A stretch of 6,904 nucleotides of DNA from Candidatus Peregrinibacteria bacterium (GTDB lineage Bacteria > Patescibacteriota > Gracilibacteria > UM-FILTER-43-11): assembly GCA_030618315.1 (NCBI GenBank), contig JAUXDO010000060.1:1-6904 (forward strand). Direction: 5' to 3'. The notes under the pieces were generated by a model. The model was given only the letters and a program-made list of their open reading frames with translations, ran no database searches and was not told the origin of the DNA. Made by a program: the position numbers and the translations under genes. Below, piece after piece: positions 1 to 5,136 of the stretch. Each line of letters opens with the position of its first letter. Position 1 is the stretch's first letter.

Positions 1-321
1 GGACAGGTTTTTAGTGGTATTACTTATAAGAAGATGTATCAGGACATCATGAAAAGCTCTGGGCTTATGGTTCTAATGGGAATTTTTGCAATTGTTATTG
101 GTTTTCTTTTAGTAGAACACCACAACATATGGGTAAAAGACTGGCCGGTTTTAATTACTATCATTGGCTGGGCAGCATTAGTAAAAGGATTTTTGTTTTT
201 GGCATTCCCAAAAGCTCTCAAAATTTTTGAACCAATGTTTACAGGAAAATTTCTCAACATATTTCCTTATTTCACCTTAGCATTTGGCCTGCTATTCGGT
301 TACTTTGGTTTCGTAGCTTAA
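1..321 (+). CDS. Small multi-pass membrane protein, 5' end outside window
   Basis: The frame is open from the first base, so this is the C-terminal part of a protein that begins upstream: 106 residues are visible before TAA. The ATG at 34 is in frame but probably internal, because coding-like sequence precedes it. Three hydrophobic segments are visible, at about residues 21-38, 49-69 and 86-105 of the visible part. Short linkers separate them, one with the sequence HHNIWVKDWP. The chain ends one residue after the last helix. I infer an inner-membrane protein of roughly four helices. I recognise no catalytic motif and cannot name a family with confidence; it resembles uncharacterised small membrane proteins of many bacteria. 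The next gene on this strand has its own promoter, so no operon link is apparent. Confidence 0.75.
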   Translation, partial: GQVFSGITYKKMYQDIMKSSGLMVLMGIFAIVIGFLLVEHHNIWVKDWPVLITIIGWAALVKGFLFLAFPKALKIFEPMFTGKFLNIFPYFTLAFGLLFGYFGFVA

Positions 322-357
322 AGAAAAACATATATTTTTTTGGCGATTATTAAATAC

Positions 358-386
358 TTGACAAAAGTTATATTTTACCATATAAT
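358..386 (+). promoter_or_regulatory. Consensus sigma-70 promoter (TTGACA-17-TATAAT)
   Basis: TTGACA at 358-363 and TATAAT at 381-386 are separated by exactly 17 bases. All 12 positions match the sigma-70 consensus at the optimal spacing. Transcription would start near 392-394 and run into the C-rich leader, hairpin and short ORF at 452-571. A promoter this strong with no long gene directly behind it suggests an abundant short RNA or a small-protein mRNA. It could also add to expression of the gene at 642. The six-base inverted repeat GGCGAT (342-347) and ATCGCC (398-403) flanks it, which may be chance. Confidence 0.8.
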
Positions 387-419
387 ATACTACCCACATC
401 GCCCCCACTAAAAAGTTAC

Positions 420-446
420 CCACCCGATTATTTTCTAATTTGGTGG
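420..446 (+). promoter_or_regulatory. Leader hairpin covering a possible ribosome binding site
   Basis: CCACC at 420-424 pairs with GGTGG at 442-446. Inside it ATTA (427-430) pairs with TAAT (436-439), with a G-T wobble next to it (426/440), one mismatch (425/441) and a five-base loop. GGTGG lies five bases before the ATG at 452 and is the only plausible Shine-Dalgarno sequence for that ORF, so the fold would hide it. Two further CCCAC motifs in the leader (393-397 and 404-408) could compete for the same GGTGG. The stem is read directly from sequence; the regulatory role is inferred. The following ATTTTATG is not a convincing U-tract, so a terminator is less likely. Confidence 0.4.
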
Positions 447-451
447 ATTTT

Positions 452-571
452 ATGAATAATCAGAAGAAAGCTTTGCAGGCAGCCCTGCTAAATTTATTAG
501 CAATAAATCAACTAATGTCACGTTTAATTCGTACAATCGATAAAATCGTACACGAGGAGGAAGTAAAATAG
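452..571 (+). CDS. Possible 39-aa amphipathic small protein
   Basis: ATG at 452 to TAG at 571 encodes 39 residues. The segment from about residue 5 to 33 alternates hydrophobic (Leu, Ile, Ala, Met, Val) and polar or basic residues, as expected for one amphipathic helix, and the end is acidic (HEEEVK). There is no clear membrane span. Support: a consensus promoter about 65 bases upstream and GGTGG at good spacing, in a window where most starts lack any Shine-Dalgarno sequence. Against: short length, no recognised family, and the chance that the region is instead a non-coding RNA. GAGGAGG at 554-560, near the 3' end, has no suitably spaced start codon after it. Function unknown; a type I toxin or small regulator would be speculation. 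Confidence 0.4.
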   Translation: MNNQKKALQAALLNLLAINQLMSRLIRTIDKIVHEEEVK

Positions 572-590
572 TTTAAAAATGGCTATAACA

Positions 591-620
591 TTGACTTTTG
601 GAGGTTTTTTATGATATAAT
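591..620 (+). promoter_or_regulatory. Sigma-70 promoter (TTGACT-18-TATAAT) for the 642 gene
   Basis: TTGACT at 591-596 (5 of 6 matches) and a perfect TATAAT at 615-620 are 18 bases apart. The predicted start of transcription, around 626-628, lies only about 15 bases before the ATG at 642, so the mRNA would have a very short 5' leader without a Shine-Dalgarno sequence. The purine-rich TTGGAGG at 598-604 lies in the spacer and would not be transcribed from this promoter. Confidence 0.75.
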
Positions 621-641
621 GATAAGATAACAAACTCAATA

Positions 642-1415
642 ATGGTCAAGCCTGAAATCAAATCACAGGAGAGCTCAAAAGAAAAAGATGAAGACATCAA
701 ACCTTTGAGAATGAAGCAAGTTACGAATATTAGGGGAAAGCTAAAAAAGTTCTTTACAAAAATTGGAATAATTACAGGAATTGGAATAGTCGGCGGTGTT
801 GCTGGAGGGGTTACTGCAAGAGACGGTTTTCGCGATATTACAAAATTTGATCCGGAGTGGAGAGAGAAATTAGAAAATGGGGAAATAAATGAAGAACAAG
901 AAACAGAAGATACCGGAGCACAAACGCCGGAAGAAGCCGAAGAAGAAGTAGGGGGAATATTGAGCAGGGTATCAGATGTATTAGGAAAGGCAAAAAATGC
1001 CACAAAAGAGGCCGTAAAAAAAGCCATAGATGCAGCAATGGAGAAAATTATGGAAAAGTACAAAAATGCGGAAAAGGAAATGATGGAAAAATATTACTCA
1101 GCAATGGAAGAGGTGGATAATTTAGTATTCTGGGGTGGGTTTTGGACATCATTCGCAGTTACTATAATATTTGCCCTTTGCGCTATTAAATTAAAAAAAA
1201 TGGTACTTGGTGAAGATAATCCGGAATTAGTAGCACTTGAAAAACAACTTCATAGAATGAAAAATAAGGTTAATGAAATGATAGAAAGACAAAATACAAT
1301 GATAGAAAGGCAATTTGTATCACCTGAAGATCAGCTGGCCATAATGGAGCAAGCCAAAAAATTAATAGCAGAATTTGAAAGCAGTAAAGACGGAATTGCT
1401 AAAATAAACGACTAA
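642..1415 (+). CDS. Two-helix membrane protein with coiled-coil tail, unknown function
   Basis: 257 residues that I do not recognise. In order: a charged N-terminus (1-40) ending in basic residues; a glycine-rich hydrophobic segment (about 41-58) with glycine-zipper spacing; an acidic stretch rich in Glu (70-103); a Lys/Glu/Ala amphipathic helix (about 105-158); a clear transmembrane segment starting VFWGGFWTSF (about 162-184) followed by KLKK; and a coiled-coil-like C-terminus (195-247). The positive-inside rule suggests both ends are cytoplasmic and the acidic helical domain faces outward. The start at 642 lacks a Shine-Dalgarno sequence but fits the promoter just upstream; Met24 (711) is an alternative that would keep both membrane segments. 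Its last 17 bases overlap the convergent end of pyrF. The role could be scaffold, signalling or phage-shock-like, but nothing in the sequence decides this. Confidence 0.8.
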   Translation: MVKPEIKSQESSKEKDEDIKPLRMKQVTNIRGKLKKFFTKIGIITGIGIVGGVAGGVTARDGFRDITKFDPEWREKLENGEINEEQETEDTGAQTPEEAEEEVGGILSRVSDVLGKAKNATKEAVKKAIDAAMEKIMEKYKNAEKEMMEKYYSAMEEVDNLVFWGGFWTSFAVTIIFALCAIKLKKMVLGEDNPELVALEKQLHRMKNKVNEMIERQNTMIERQFVSPEDQLAIMEQAKKLIAEFESSKDGIAKIND

Positions 1416-2319
1416 GGTCCTCCTTCATAGCATTGGCAGCATCTCTTGCAGCCTCAGCATACGCTTCGCTTGGCTGTCCAGCTTTTTCATAAGCAAAAAT
1501 AATTCCGCGGGATGAATTTACGATAGCCCCAGTACCATTTTTGTGGAAACAAGGTTTGGTGTCCTCTGCACCACCTCCCTGCGCCCCATAACCGGGAACA
1601 AGAAATATTTGATTTGGCATTACATTACGAAGTACTCGTGCCTCCTCCGGATAAGTAGCTCCAACCACAGCTCCAACTGATGAATATCCGCTATCACCGA
1701 TTAAATCACGTCCCCACCCCTCTACAAGACCTGCAACATGTTCATCCATTAAATGATCACCAAGAGGCTGACTTTGTATTTCATCTGAAGACGGATTAGA
1801 TGTGCGGACAAGTACAAAAATTCCCTTTCCATGCTCCTTGCAAACCTTTGTAAACGGCGCAATACCATCTGTACCAAGATATGGAGTTACAGTAAGCGCA
1901 TCCGCATTAATTGATGGAGTTGGCTCACCAAAAAGATCAACTAAGCCAAGGTGTCCTTCGGCATATGCTTTTGCTGTTGAGCCAATATCATTTCTTTTAG
2001 CATCACCAATAACCAGCATTCCTTTTTCCTGTGCATATTCAACTGTTTCCTCGTAAGCTCTTAATCCATGATGGCCATAACATTCATAAAACGCGATTTG
2101 TGGTTTAACAGCAGGAACAATATCCGATATTGCGTCAATAATTCCTTTGTTAAATTCAATAATCGCATGAGCTGCGGCCTCGAATGTCTCACCAAACTCA
2201 TTAATAGCATCATCAATTATAAATTCCGGAATTTGTTTTAAACGAGGATCAAGTCCAACAACAGTTGGATTACCTAAATCACTTATACGATTTGTTAATT
2301 TGTCAGCGAAGTGGATCAT
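1399..2319 (-). CDS. pyrF: Orotidine 5'-phosphate decarboxylase, type 2
   Basis: 306 residues. Converts OMP to UMP and CO2 in the cytoplasm, the last step of de novo UMP synthesis. The length and pattern fit the longer type-2 PyrF subfamily rather than the ~230-residue E. coli type. Visible motifs: VGLDPR at 21-26; the catalytic DxKxxD signature in GDAKRNDIGSTA (Asp106, Lys108, Asp111); VTPYLG at 144-149; VPGYGAQGGG at 241-250; and VNSSRGI at 267-273, with Arg271 expected to contact the phosphate. All key residues are present and the protein looks intact. The start gives the usual short lead-in to VGLDP, but there is no Shine-Dalgarno sequence: the bases before the ATG belong to a palindromic element. 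The preceding gene on this strand is a TPR protein 198 nt away. No other pyrimidine gene is in view. The stop lies inside the convergent gene at 642-1415. Confidence 0.96.
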   Translation of the reverse strand: MIHFADKLTNRISDLGNPTVVGLDPRLKQIPEFIIDDAINEFGETFEAAAHAIIEFNKGIIDAISDIVPAVKPQIAFYECYGHHGLRAYEETVEYAQEKGMLVIGDAKRNDIGSTAKAYAEGHLGLVDLFGEPTPSINADALTVTPYLGTDGIAPFTKVCKEHGKGIFVLVRTSNPSSDEIQSQPLGDHLMDEHVAGLVEGWGRDLIGDSGYSSVGAVVGATYPEEARVLRNVMPNQIFLVPGYGAQGGGAEDTKPCFHKNGTGAIVNSSRGIIFAYEKAGQPSEAYAEAARDAANAMKEDLSRLF

Positions 2320-2323
2320 GGGT

Positions 2324-2467
2324 AGTAGCGAGTAACGCGTTCCGAATGGAATGCGGGCCGATAGGCCAAATGTAATGGGGATGAATCATGAAGAATAATG
2401 CGAAGCGTAGCAAAGAATTATTCAAATGATTCAAGCGTTACCCTATTGCAAAACAGTAGGGAGTAAC
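2324..2467. repeat. Structured palindromic element with flanking direct repeats
   Basis: This fills most of the 198-nt gap between pyrF and the TPR gene. Near-identical 13-base direct repeats bracket it: AGTAGCGAGTAAC (2324-2336) and AGTAGGGAGTAAC (2455-2467), 12 of 13 matching. Between them lie several stems. GTAACGC 2332-2338 pairs with GCGTTAC 2435-2441. GCGTTCC 2337-2343 pairs with GGAATGC 2348-2354 (loop GAAT). GGCC 2356-2359 pairs with GGCC 2364-2367. GAATCAT 2383-2389 pairs with ATGATTC 2426-2432, enclosing GAATAAT 2393-2399 with ATTATTC 2417-2423. CCCTATTG 2441-2448 pairs with CAGTAGGG 2454-2461 (one wobble). Some stems exclude one another. There is no transposase, so this resembles a REP- or MITE-like intergenic repeat, or a structured leader of pyrF. 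Copy number elsewhere cannot be seen from here. Confidence 0.65.
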
Positions 2468-2517
2468 TCAACGATACAATACACTTTTTTAATTTACAAT
2501 TTTTAAATTTTAAATGA

Positions 2518-3321
2518 TTATTTGGTTGCAAAAAAGTTTTCACTCTCCTTAATCTTCAACCTCAAATCCCCTGCTTTATTCTTTGCCCTTTCATTGTATG
2601 GTTCAATAGTCAGAATACGCTCATACGTAAAAAGTGCGTTATCAAGGTCGTCATCAGAACCACATGAATCTGCAAGTAAGAATAAATATTCCACTTCGCG
2701 AGGCTTTAATTCCGCAGCACGACGAAAGCATTCTGCAGCCAATGAATAACGCATCAAAAGATGATAAAGCCTGCCAAGAGCCAAAAAGTTCTGATCATCC
2801 TTCTCATCAAGCTCAACAGCACGCACAAATGCCTGAATTGCTTCCTTGTACCGCCTCTTCTTTGTGAAGATTTTCCCAAGATTTTCATAAATATCAGGAT
2901 TTTCAAAATCTATTTCAAGTAAACGTCTATATAAAGTTTCGGCTTTTCTAAAATCACCGCTTTCAACATAAACCTTTGCGAGCTTTAAAGATGGAATCAT
3001 TTCTTCTTTTGCAACTGAAATTGCCTGTATAAGATATCTTTTAGAATCTTTCCATTGCTTTTTTGCAATCGCCAAATCTGCCTTTCTCATTTCTTCCTTA
3101 TACTTAATAAAATCAAATTTTTGCTCTTTTTGCTCTTTAGCAAGCTCATCCCTAAACCTCATTTTATTCTCAACTTGTTCAATTTTTCTATTTTCTTCAA
3201 CTTTAGTAGCAACCTCTTTTTTAAATTGCACCTTCTCTTCTTTCTTAAAAATCAAATTGCGACGACTCACAATAACTATGATAGCGATTAAGGCCAGAAT
3301 GAAAATATAAAGCTCAAACAT
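2518..3321 (-). CDS. Membrane-anchored TPR protein
   Basis: 267 residues. A hydrophobic N-terminal segment (about 4-18) is followed directly by RR and a strongly charged Lys/Glu linker (21-75), probably helical. The positive charges after the helix suggest a signal anchor with the rest in the cytoplasm. About five tetratricopeptide repeats of 33-34 residues follow: roughly 75-108, 109-142, 143-176, 177-209 and 210-243, with typical Trp/Tyr/Leu-Gly-Ala-Pro spacing (for example YENLGKIFTKKRRYKEAIQAF). TPRs bind protein partners and no catalytic domain is visible, so a scaffold or assembly role at the membrane is likely but the partner is unknown. It lies between holB (56 nt upstream) and pyrF (198 nt downstream), which does not point to a pathway. 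The ATG at 3321 places the anchor at the N-terminus; no clear Shine-Dalgarno sequence precedes it. Confidence 0.9.
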   Translation of the reverse strand: MFELYIFILALIAIIVIVSRRNLIFKKEEKVQFKKEVATKVEENRKIEQVENKMRFRDELAKEQKEQKFDFIKYKEEMRKADLAIAKKQWKDSKRYLIQAISVAKEEMIPSLKLAKVYVESGDFRKAETLYRRLLEIDFENPDIYENLGKIFTKKRRYKEAIQAFVRAVELDEKDDQNFLALGRLYHLLMRYSLAAECFRRAAELKPREVEYLFLLADSCGSDDDLDNALFTYERILTIEPYNERAKNKAGDLRLKIKESENFFATK

Positions 3322-3340
3322 AAACTACAATTGATCCCGC

Positions 3341-3375
3341 TTAGCGAGATTAAATGTTAAATGTTAAATGTTTAT
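3341..3375. repeat. Heptamer tandem repeat between holB and the TPR gene
   Basis: TTAAATG occurs three times in perfect tandem at 3350-3356, 3357-3363 and 3364-3370. The 7-base register extends leftward: TTAGCGA at 3341-3347 is followed by GATT at 3348. TTAGCGA also occurs inside the larger heptad palindrome at 4529-4535, which suggests a shared repeat family. The array fills most of the 56-nt gap between holB and the TPR gene. No function is evident. Confidence 0.6.
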
Positions 3376-3377
3376 TT

Positions 3378-4310
3378 TTATTTTTCTGTTTGAAGTAAGA
3401 AATTTTCTAGTGCCAATTTCTTATTTGTATTCCTATCAATAAGATAACGTGTTTTTTCCAAAGATTCAAATAATTCAACAATTTCTTTTAGTGAATAGCG
3501 TGACTTAAGCGAATGATCACCTTGTGAAAGGTACACATAGAGCTGCTTCCTCAAATAACGTGAAAAAGCATCAAAAAAAACTTCTAACTGCTCTGCGTTC
3601 TTATCTAACTCCTCAACAAGCATAAATTTACGTACAATATCATTCTTTTTTAAAAAGAAATCAATTTGATTATACACATTACGCTGATCTGTTAGCACAA
3701 CTGGCTGATTCATTAGTTGTATTGCAAGTCCGGGACGCCCCTGCGCAATTTGAATAATTTCCTCAATATCAGAACTTTCACCAAATTTTTCAATCAAATA
3801 CTTTCTTATTACATCATCCTCAATATTGTAAAAAAAGTATCGTCTTGTACGTGACTTTATTGTCGGCAAAACCTGATTAATTCGTGTTGAAGTCAGCAAA
3901 AATATAGTATCACCTGGTGGCTCCTCTAGTGTTTTTAAAAAAGAATTCTGAGCTTCTATGGGCATTCTTTCAATGTTTTCAATCACAATAATACGTCGTT
4001 TTCCCTGAGATGTTAAATTGGTTTTATGAATCAAATCCCGCACTTGATCGATTGTAATCGTATCACCTTTATCGGGCATAACAATGATATCCGGATGAGA
4101 ACCGCTTTGAATAAGTTTACAATCCCTGCATTTATGACAAAGATTATTAGGACATTGGAGAATATTTGCAAACATCCTGGCAATACGAAATTTACCAACA
4201 TTTTTTGGACCGGAAAAAAGATATGCATGAGTAATAGTTTTATCTTCAATCTCCTTTTCAATCCGTACTAACTGTTTAAGATGACCTATGGTGTCCCACT
4301 TATGCTTCAT
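3378..4310 (-). CDS. holB: DNA polymerase III subunit delta' (clamp loader)
   Basis: 310 residues from the ATG at 4310. Delta' is a stator subunit of the clamp loader, which with gamma/tau and delta opens the sliding clamp and places it on primed DNA. Visible features: an N-terminal WDTIGH element; a P-loop-like GPKNVGK (34-40); a four-cysteine zinc module (Cys53, Cys58, Cys61, Cys64); a Walker B-like region IIVIENIERM (107-116); the conserved NSFLKTLEEPP (122-132); and an SRC-like motif read as SRT (153-155). The P-loop lacks the middle Gly and the Ser/Thr after Lys, which fits the weak or absent ATP binding of delta'. The frame also opens at a GTG at 4349, but a TATAAT box (4341-4346) overlaps that codon, so the GTG would lie upstream of transcription. 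I therefore chose 4310. DnaX is the main alternative, but the degenerate ATP site and absence of a tau-like extension favour delta'. Confidence 0.92.
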   Translation of the reverse strand: MKHKWDTIGHLKQLVRIEKEIEDKTITHAYLFSGPKNVGKFRIARMFANILQCPNNLCHKCRDCKLIQSGSHPDIIVMPDKGDTITIDQVRDLIHKTNLTSQGKRRIIVIENIERMPIEAQNSFLKTLEEPPGDTIFLLTSTRINQVLPTIKSRTRRYFFYNIEDDVIRKYLIEKFGESSDIEEIIQIAQGRPGLAIQLMNQPVVLTDQRNVYNQIDFFLKKNDIVRKFMLVEELDKNAEQLEVFFDAFSRYLRKQLYVYLSQGDHSLKSRYSLKEIVELFESLEKTRYLIDRNTNKKLALENFLLQTEK

Positions 4311-4340
4311 GTACTTTAGCTTTGTTATTAAGAGGTAATA

Positions 4341-4346
4341 ATTATA
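4341..4346 (-). promoter_or_regulatory. -10 box for the holB unit
   Basis: TATAAT reads on the minus strand at 4341-4346. The predicted transcription start is near 4333-4336, about 25 bases before the holB ATG at 4310. The -35 region is poor: the bases 16-18 upstream read only TTTATT, GTTTAT or AGTTTA. The site is divergent from the tRNA-Leu promoter, about 25 bases away. It is the only good promoter candidate before holB, the TPR gene and pyrF. Confidence 0.45.
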
Positions 4347-4369
4347 CACTAAGAATAACTAAAATAAAC

Positions 4370-4398
4370 TTGTATTTAGTACAAATTTTCACTAAAAT
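4370..4398 (+). promoter_or_regulatory. Candidate promoter for tRNA-Leu (TTGTAT-17-TAAAAT)
   Basis: TTGTAT (4370-4375) and TAAAAT (4393-4398) are 17 bases apart, with 4 of 6 and 5 of 6 consensus matches. Transcription would start near 4405 and leave a leader of about 15 bases before the mature tRNA. A second -10-like TATAAA at 4407-4412 has no good -35 partner. This may drive the tRNA and the three genes after it. Confidence 0.4.
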
Positions 4399-4420
4399 AC
4401 ATGGGCTATAAATATTTCGA

Positions 4421-4505
4421 GCCGCGGTGGTGAAATTGGTATACACGAGAGACTTAAAATCTCTTTCCTTCGGGAGTGTGGGTTCAAGTCCCACCCGCGG
4501 CACCA
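4421..4505 (+). tRNA. tRNA-Leu (anticodon UAA), CCA encoded
   Basis: A complete class II cloverleaf. The acceptor stem GCCGCGG (4421-4427) pairs with CCGCGGC (4495-4501). The D arm has GTG 4430-4432 with CAC 4444-4446 and the GG of AAATTGGTA in the loop. The anticodon stem AGAGA/TCTCT (4448-4452, 4460-4464) encloses loop CTTAAAA with anticodon TAA at 4455-4457, which reads UUA and possibly UUG. The long variable arm (4465-4477) folds as TCC-TTCG-GGA with a UUCG tetraloop, typical of leucine tRNAs. The T arm GTGGG/CCCAC has the TTCAAGT loop. A4502 is the discriminator base and CCA (4503-4505) is genomically encoded. QueA, encoded downstream, acts on GUN-anticodon tRNAs, so this tRNA is not its substrate. 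Confidence 0.98.
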
Positions 4506-4512
4506 CAAATAT

Positions 4513-4606
4513 GATTTACGATTCCAGATTAGCGAATAGTGATTTAAGATTTTAAATCCGAAATTCAAATCGCTAATCTTCAATCGCTAATCTTCAATCG
4601 CTAACC
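4513..4606. repeat. Heptad-periodic palindromic array after tRNA-Leu
   Basis: The array begins seven bases after the encoded CCA and ends ten bases before the CBS gene. On the left arm GATT starts at 4513, 4520, 4527, 4541 and 4548, with GAAT at 4534, exactly seven bases apart. On the right arm its complement AATC starts at 4555, 4568, 4575, 4582, 4589 and 4596, with AATT at 4562 and AACC at 4603; the only register slip is one base between 4562 and 4568. The last part is a 14-base unit repeated 2.6 times (4568-4581, 4582-4595, 4596-4604). Strong pairings are AGATTAGCGA 4526-4535 with TCGCTAATCT 4570-4579 (or its second copy at 4584-4593) and GATTTAA 4541-4547 with TTAAATC 4552-4558. No U-tract follows, so a classic terminator is unlikely. 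It may act in 3' processing or be a repeat that spreads by slippage. Confidence 0.75.
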
Positions 4607-4616
4607 TAAAGATATT

Positions 4617-5096
4617 ATGGAAAAACTAATGAAAAAATCAGTAAAGAATTTTATGACAAAAAAAGTTATTGCTGTTAAAGAACATGAATCCATTAAAAAA
4701 TTATTTAAATTGATGGATAAGCATGATATACTTGGCGCTCCCGTCGTAGATGAGAAGAATCAAGTGATTGGAATTGTAACGGAAAGTGATTTGATTAGTC
4801 ACTTCACAACCATAAAATCGCCTCGAGGAATCAATTTACTTGGAAGCATTGTTTATCTCGATGATATTAATAAGTTTAATGAGAATCTAAAGGACCACTG
4901 CGCAGAAACAGTTAAAGATATAATGACTGATGAAGTAATTACTATTTCTCCTGATGCGACTTTACTTGATGCAATTAATTTAATGTCAAAAAATAGCATT
5001 ACTCGTCTGCCAGTAATAGACAAAAAGAATAAATTAATGGGGATAATTACCCGCTCAGATATCGTTCACCAAATTGCTAAATTAAAAAGGCCATAA
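4617..5096 (+). CDS. Tandem CBS-domain protein
   Basis: 159 residues that are essentially two CBS domains (a Bateman module) and nothing else. CBS1 spans about 10-62, with GAPVVD (40-45) and VIGIVTESDLI (50-60). CBS2 spans about 97-153, with RLPVID (130-135) and LMGIITRSDIV (140-150). Both carry the GxxTxSD pattern that usually contacts the ribose and phosphates of bound adenine nucleotides such as AMP, ATP or S-adenosylmethionine. A 35-residue linker (63-97), including a GSIVYLDD stretch, joins them. No catalytic or transport domain is fused, so it probably signals to a separate partner, which I cannot identify. The chosen ATG follows a heptad repeat without a Shine-Dalgarno sequence; Met5 (4629) is an equally possible start. 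rplY follows 40 nt later. Confidence 0.92.
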   Translation: MEKLMKKSVKNFMTKKVIAVKEHESIKKLFKLMDKHDILGAPVVDEKNQVIGIVTESDLISHFTTIKSPRGINLLGSIVYLDDINKFNENLKDHCAETVKDIMTDEVITISPDATLLDAINLMSKNSITRLPVIDKKNKLMGIITRSDIVHQIAKLKRP

Positions 5097-5129
5097 CTAT
5101 TAATTTTAAACTATTAACTATTAACTAAA
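5097..5129. repeat. Heptamer repeat CTATTAA between the CBS gene and rplY
   Basis: CTATTAA occurs at 5097-5103, 5111-5117 and 5118-5124. The intervening seven bases (5104-5110, TTTTAAA) and the following CTAAA (5125-5129) keep the same 7-base register. The array starts immediately after the CBS stop codon and ends seven bases before the rplY ATG, filling almost the whole gap. Its AT-rich, weakly structured nature may leave the rplY start open for initiation, but that is inference. Confidence 0.6.
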
Positions 5130-5136
5130 TAAGAAG

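Noticed and set aside
579..614. 11-codon ORF following GAGGAGG (554-560)
   Set aside because: The spacing from the purine motif to the ATG is about 18 bases, too long, and the frame ends within the next promoter.
524..1063. 179-aa minus-strand ORF opposite the 642 gene
   Set aside because: It is antisense to a well-supported gene with its own promoter. Its Ser/Phe-rich composition is what results from reading Lys/Glu codons backwards.
2441..2461. 8-bp hairpin considered as an intrinsic terminator
   Set aside because: No U-tract follows on either strand, and it lies inside the larger palindromic element, where it fits better.
3055..3291. 78-aa plus-strand ORF opposite the TPR gene linker
   Set aside because: The Phe/Leu-rich sequence is the complement of the Lys/Glu-rich linker, and no promoter or ribosome binding site is present.
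4392..4583. 63-aa minus-strand ORF across the tRNA
   Set aside because: It reads the complement of tRNA-Leu and the repeat array. GWDLNPH-type peptides are a well-known artefact of translating tRNAs antisense.
4513..4606. Possible CRISPR array
   Set aside because: The units are only 7 or 14 bases with no unique spacers, and no cas genes are present, so it is a short tandem palindromic repeat.
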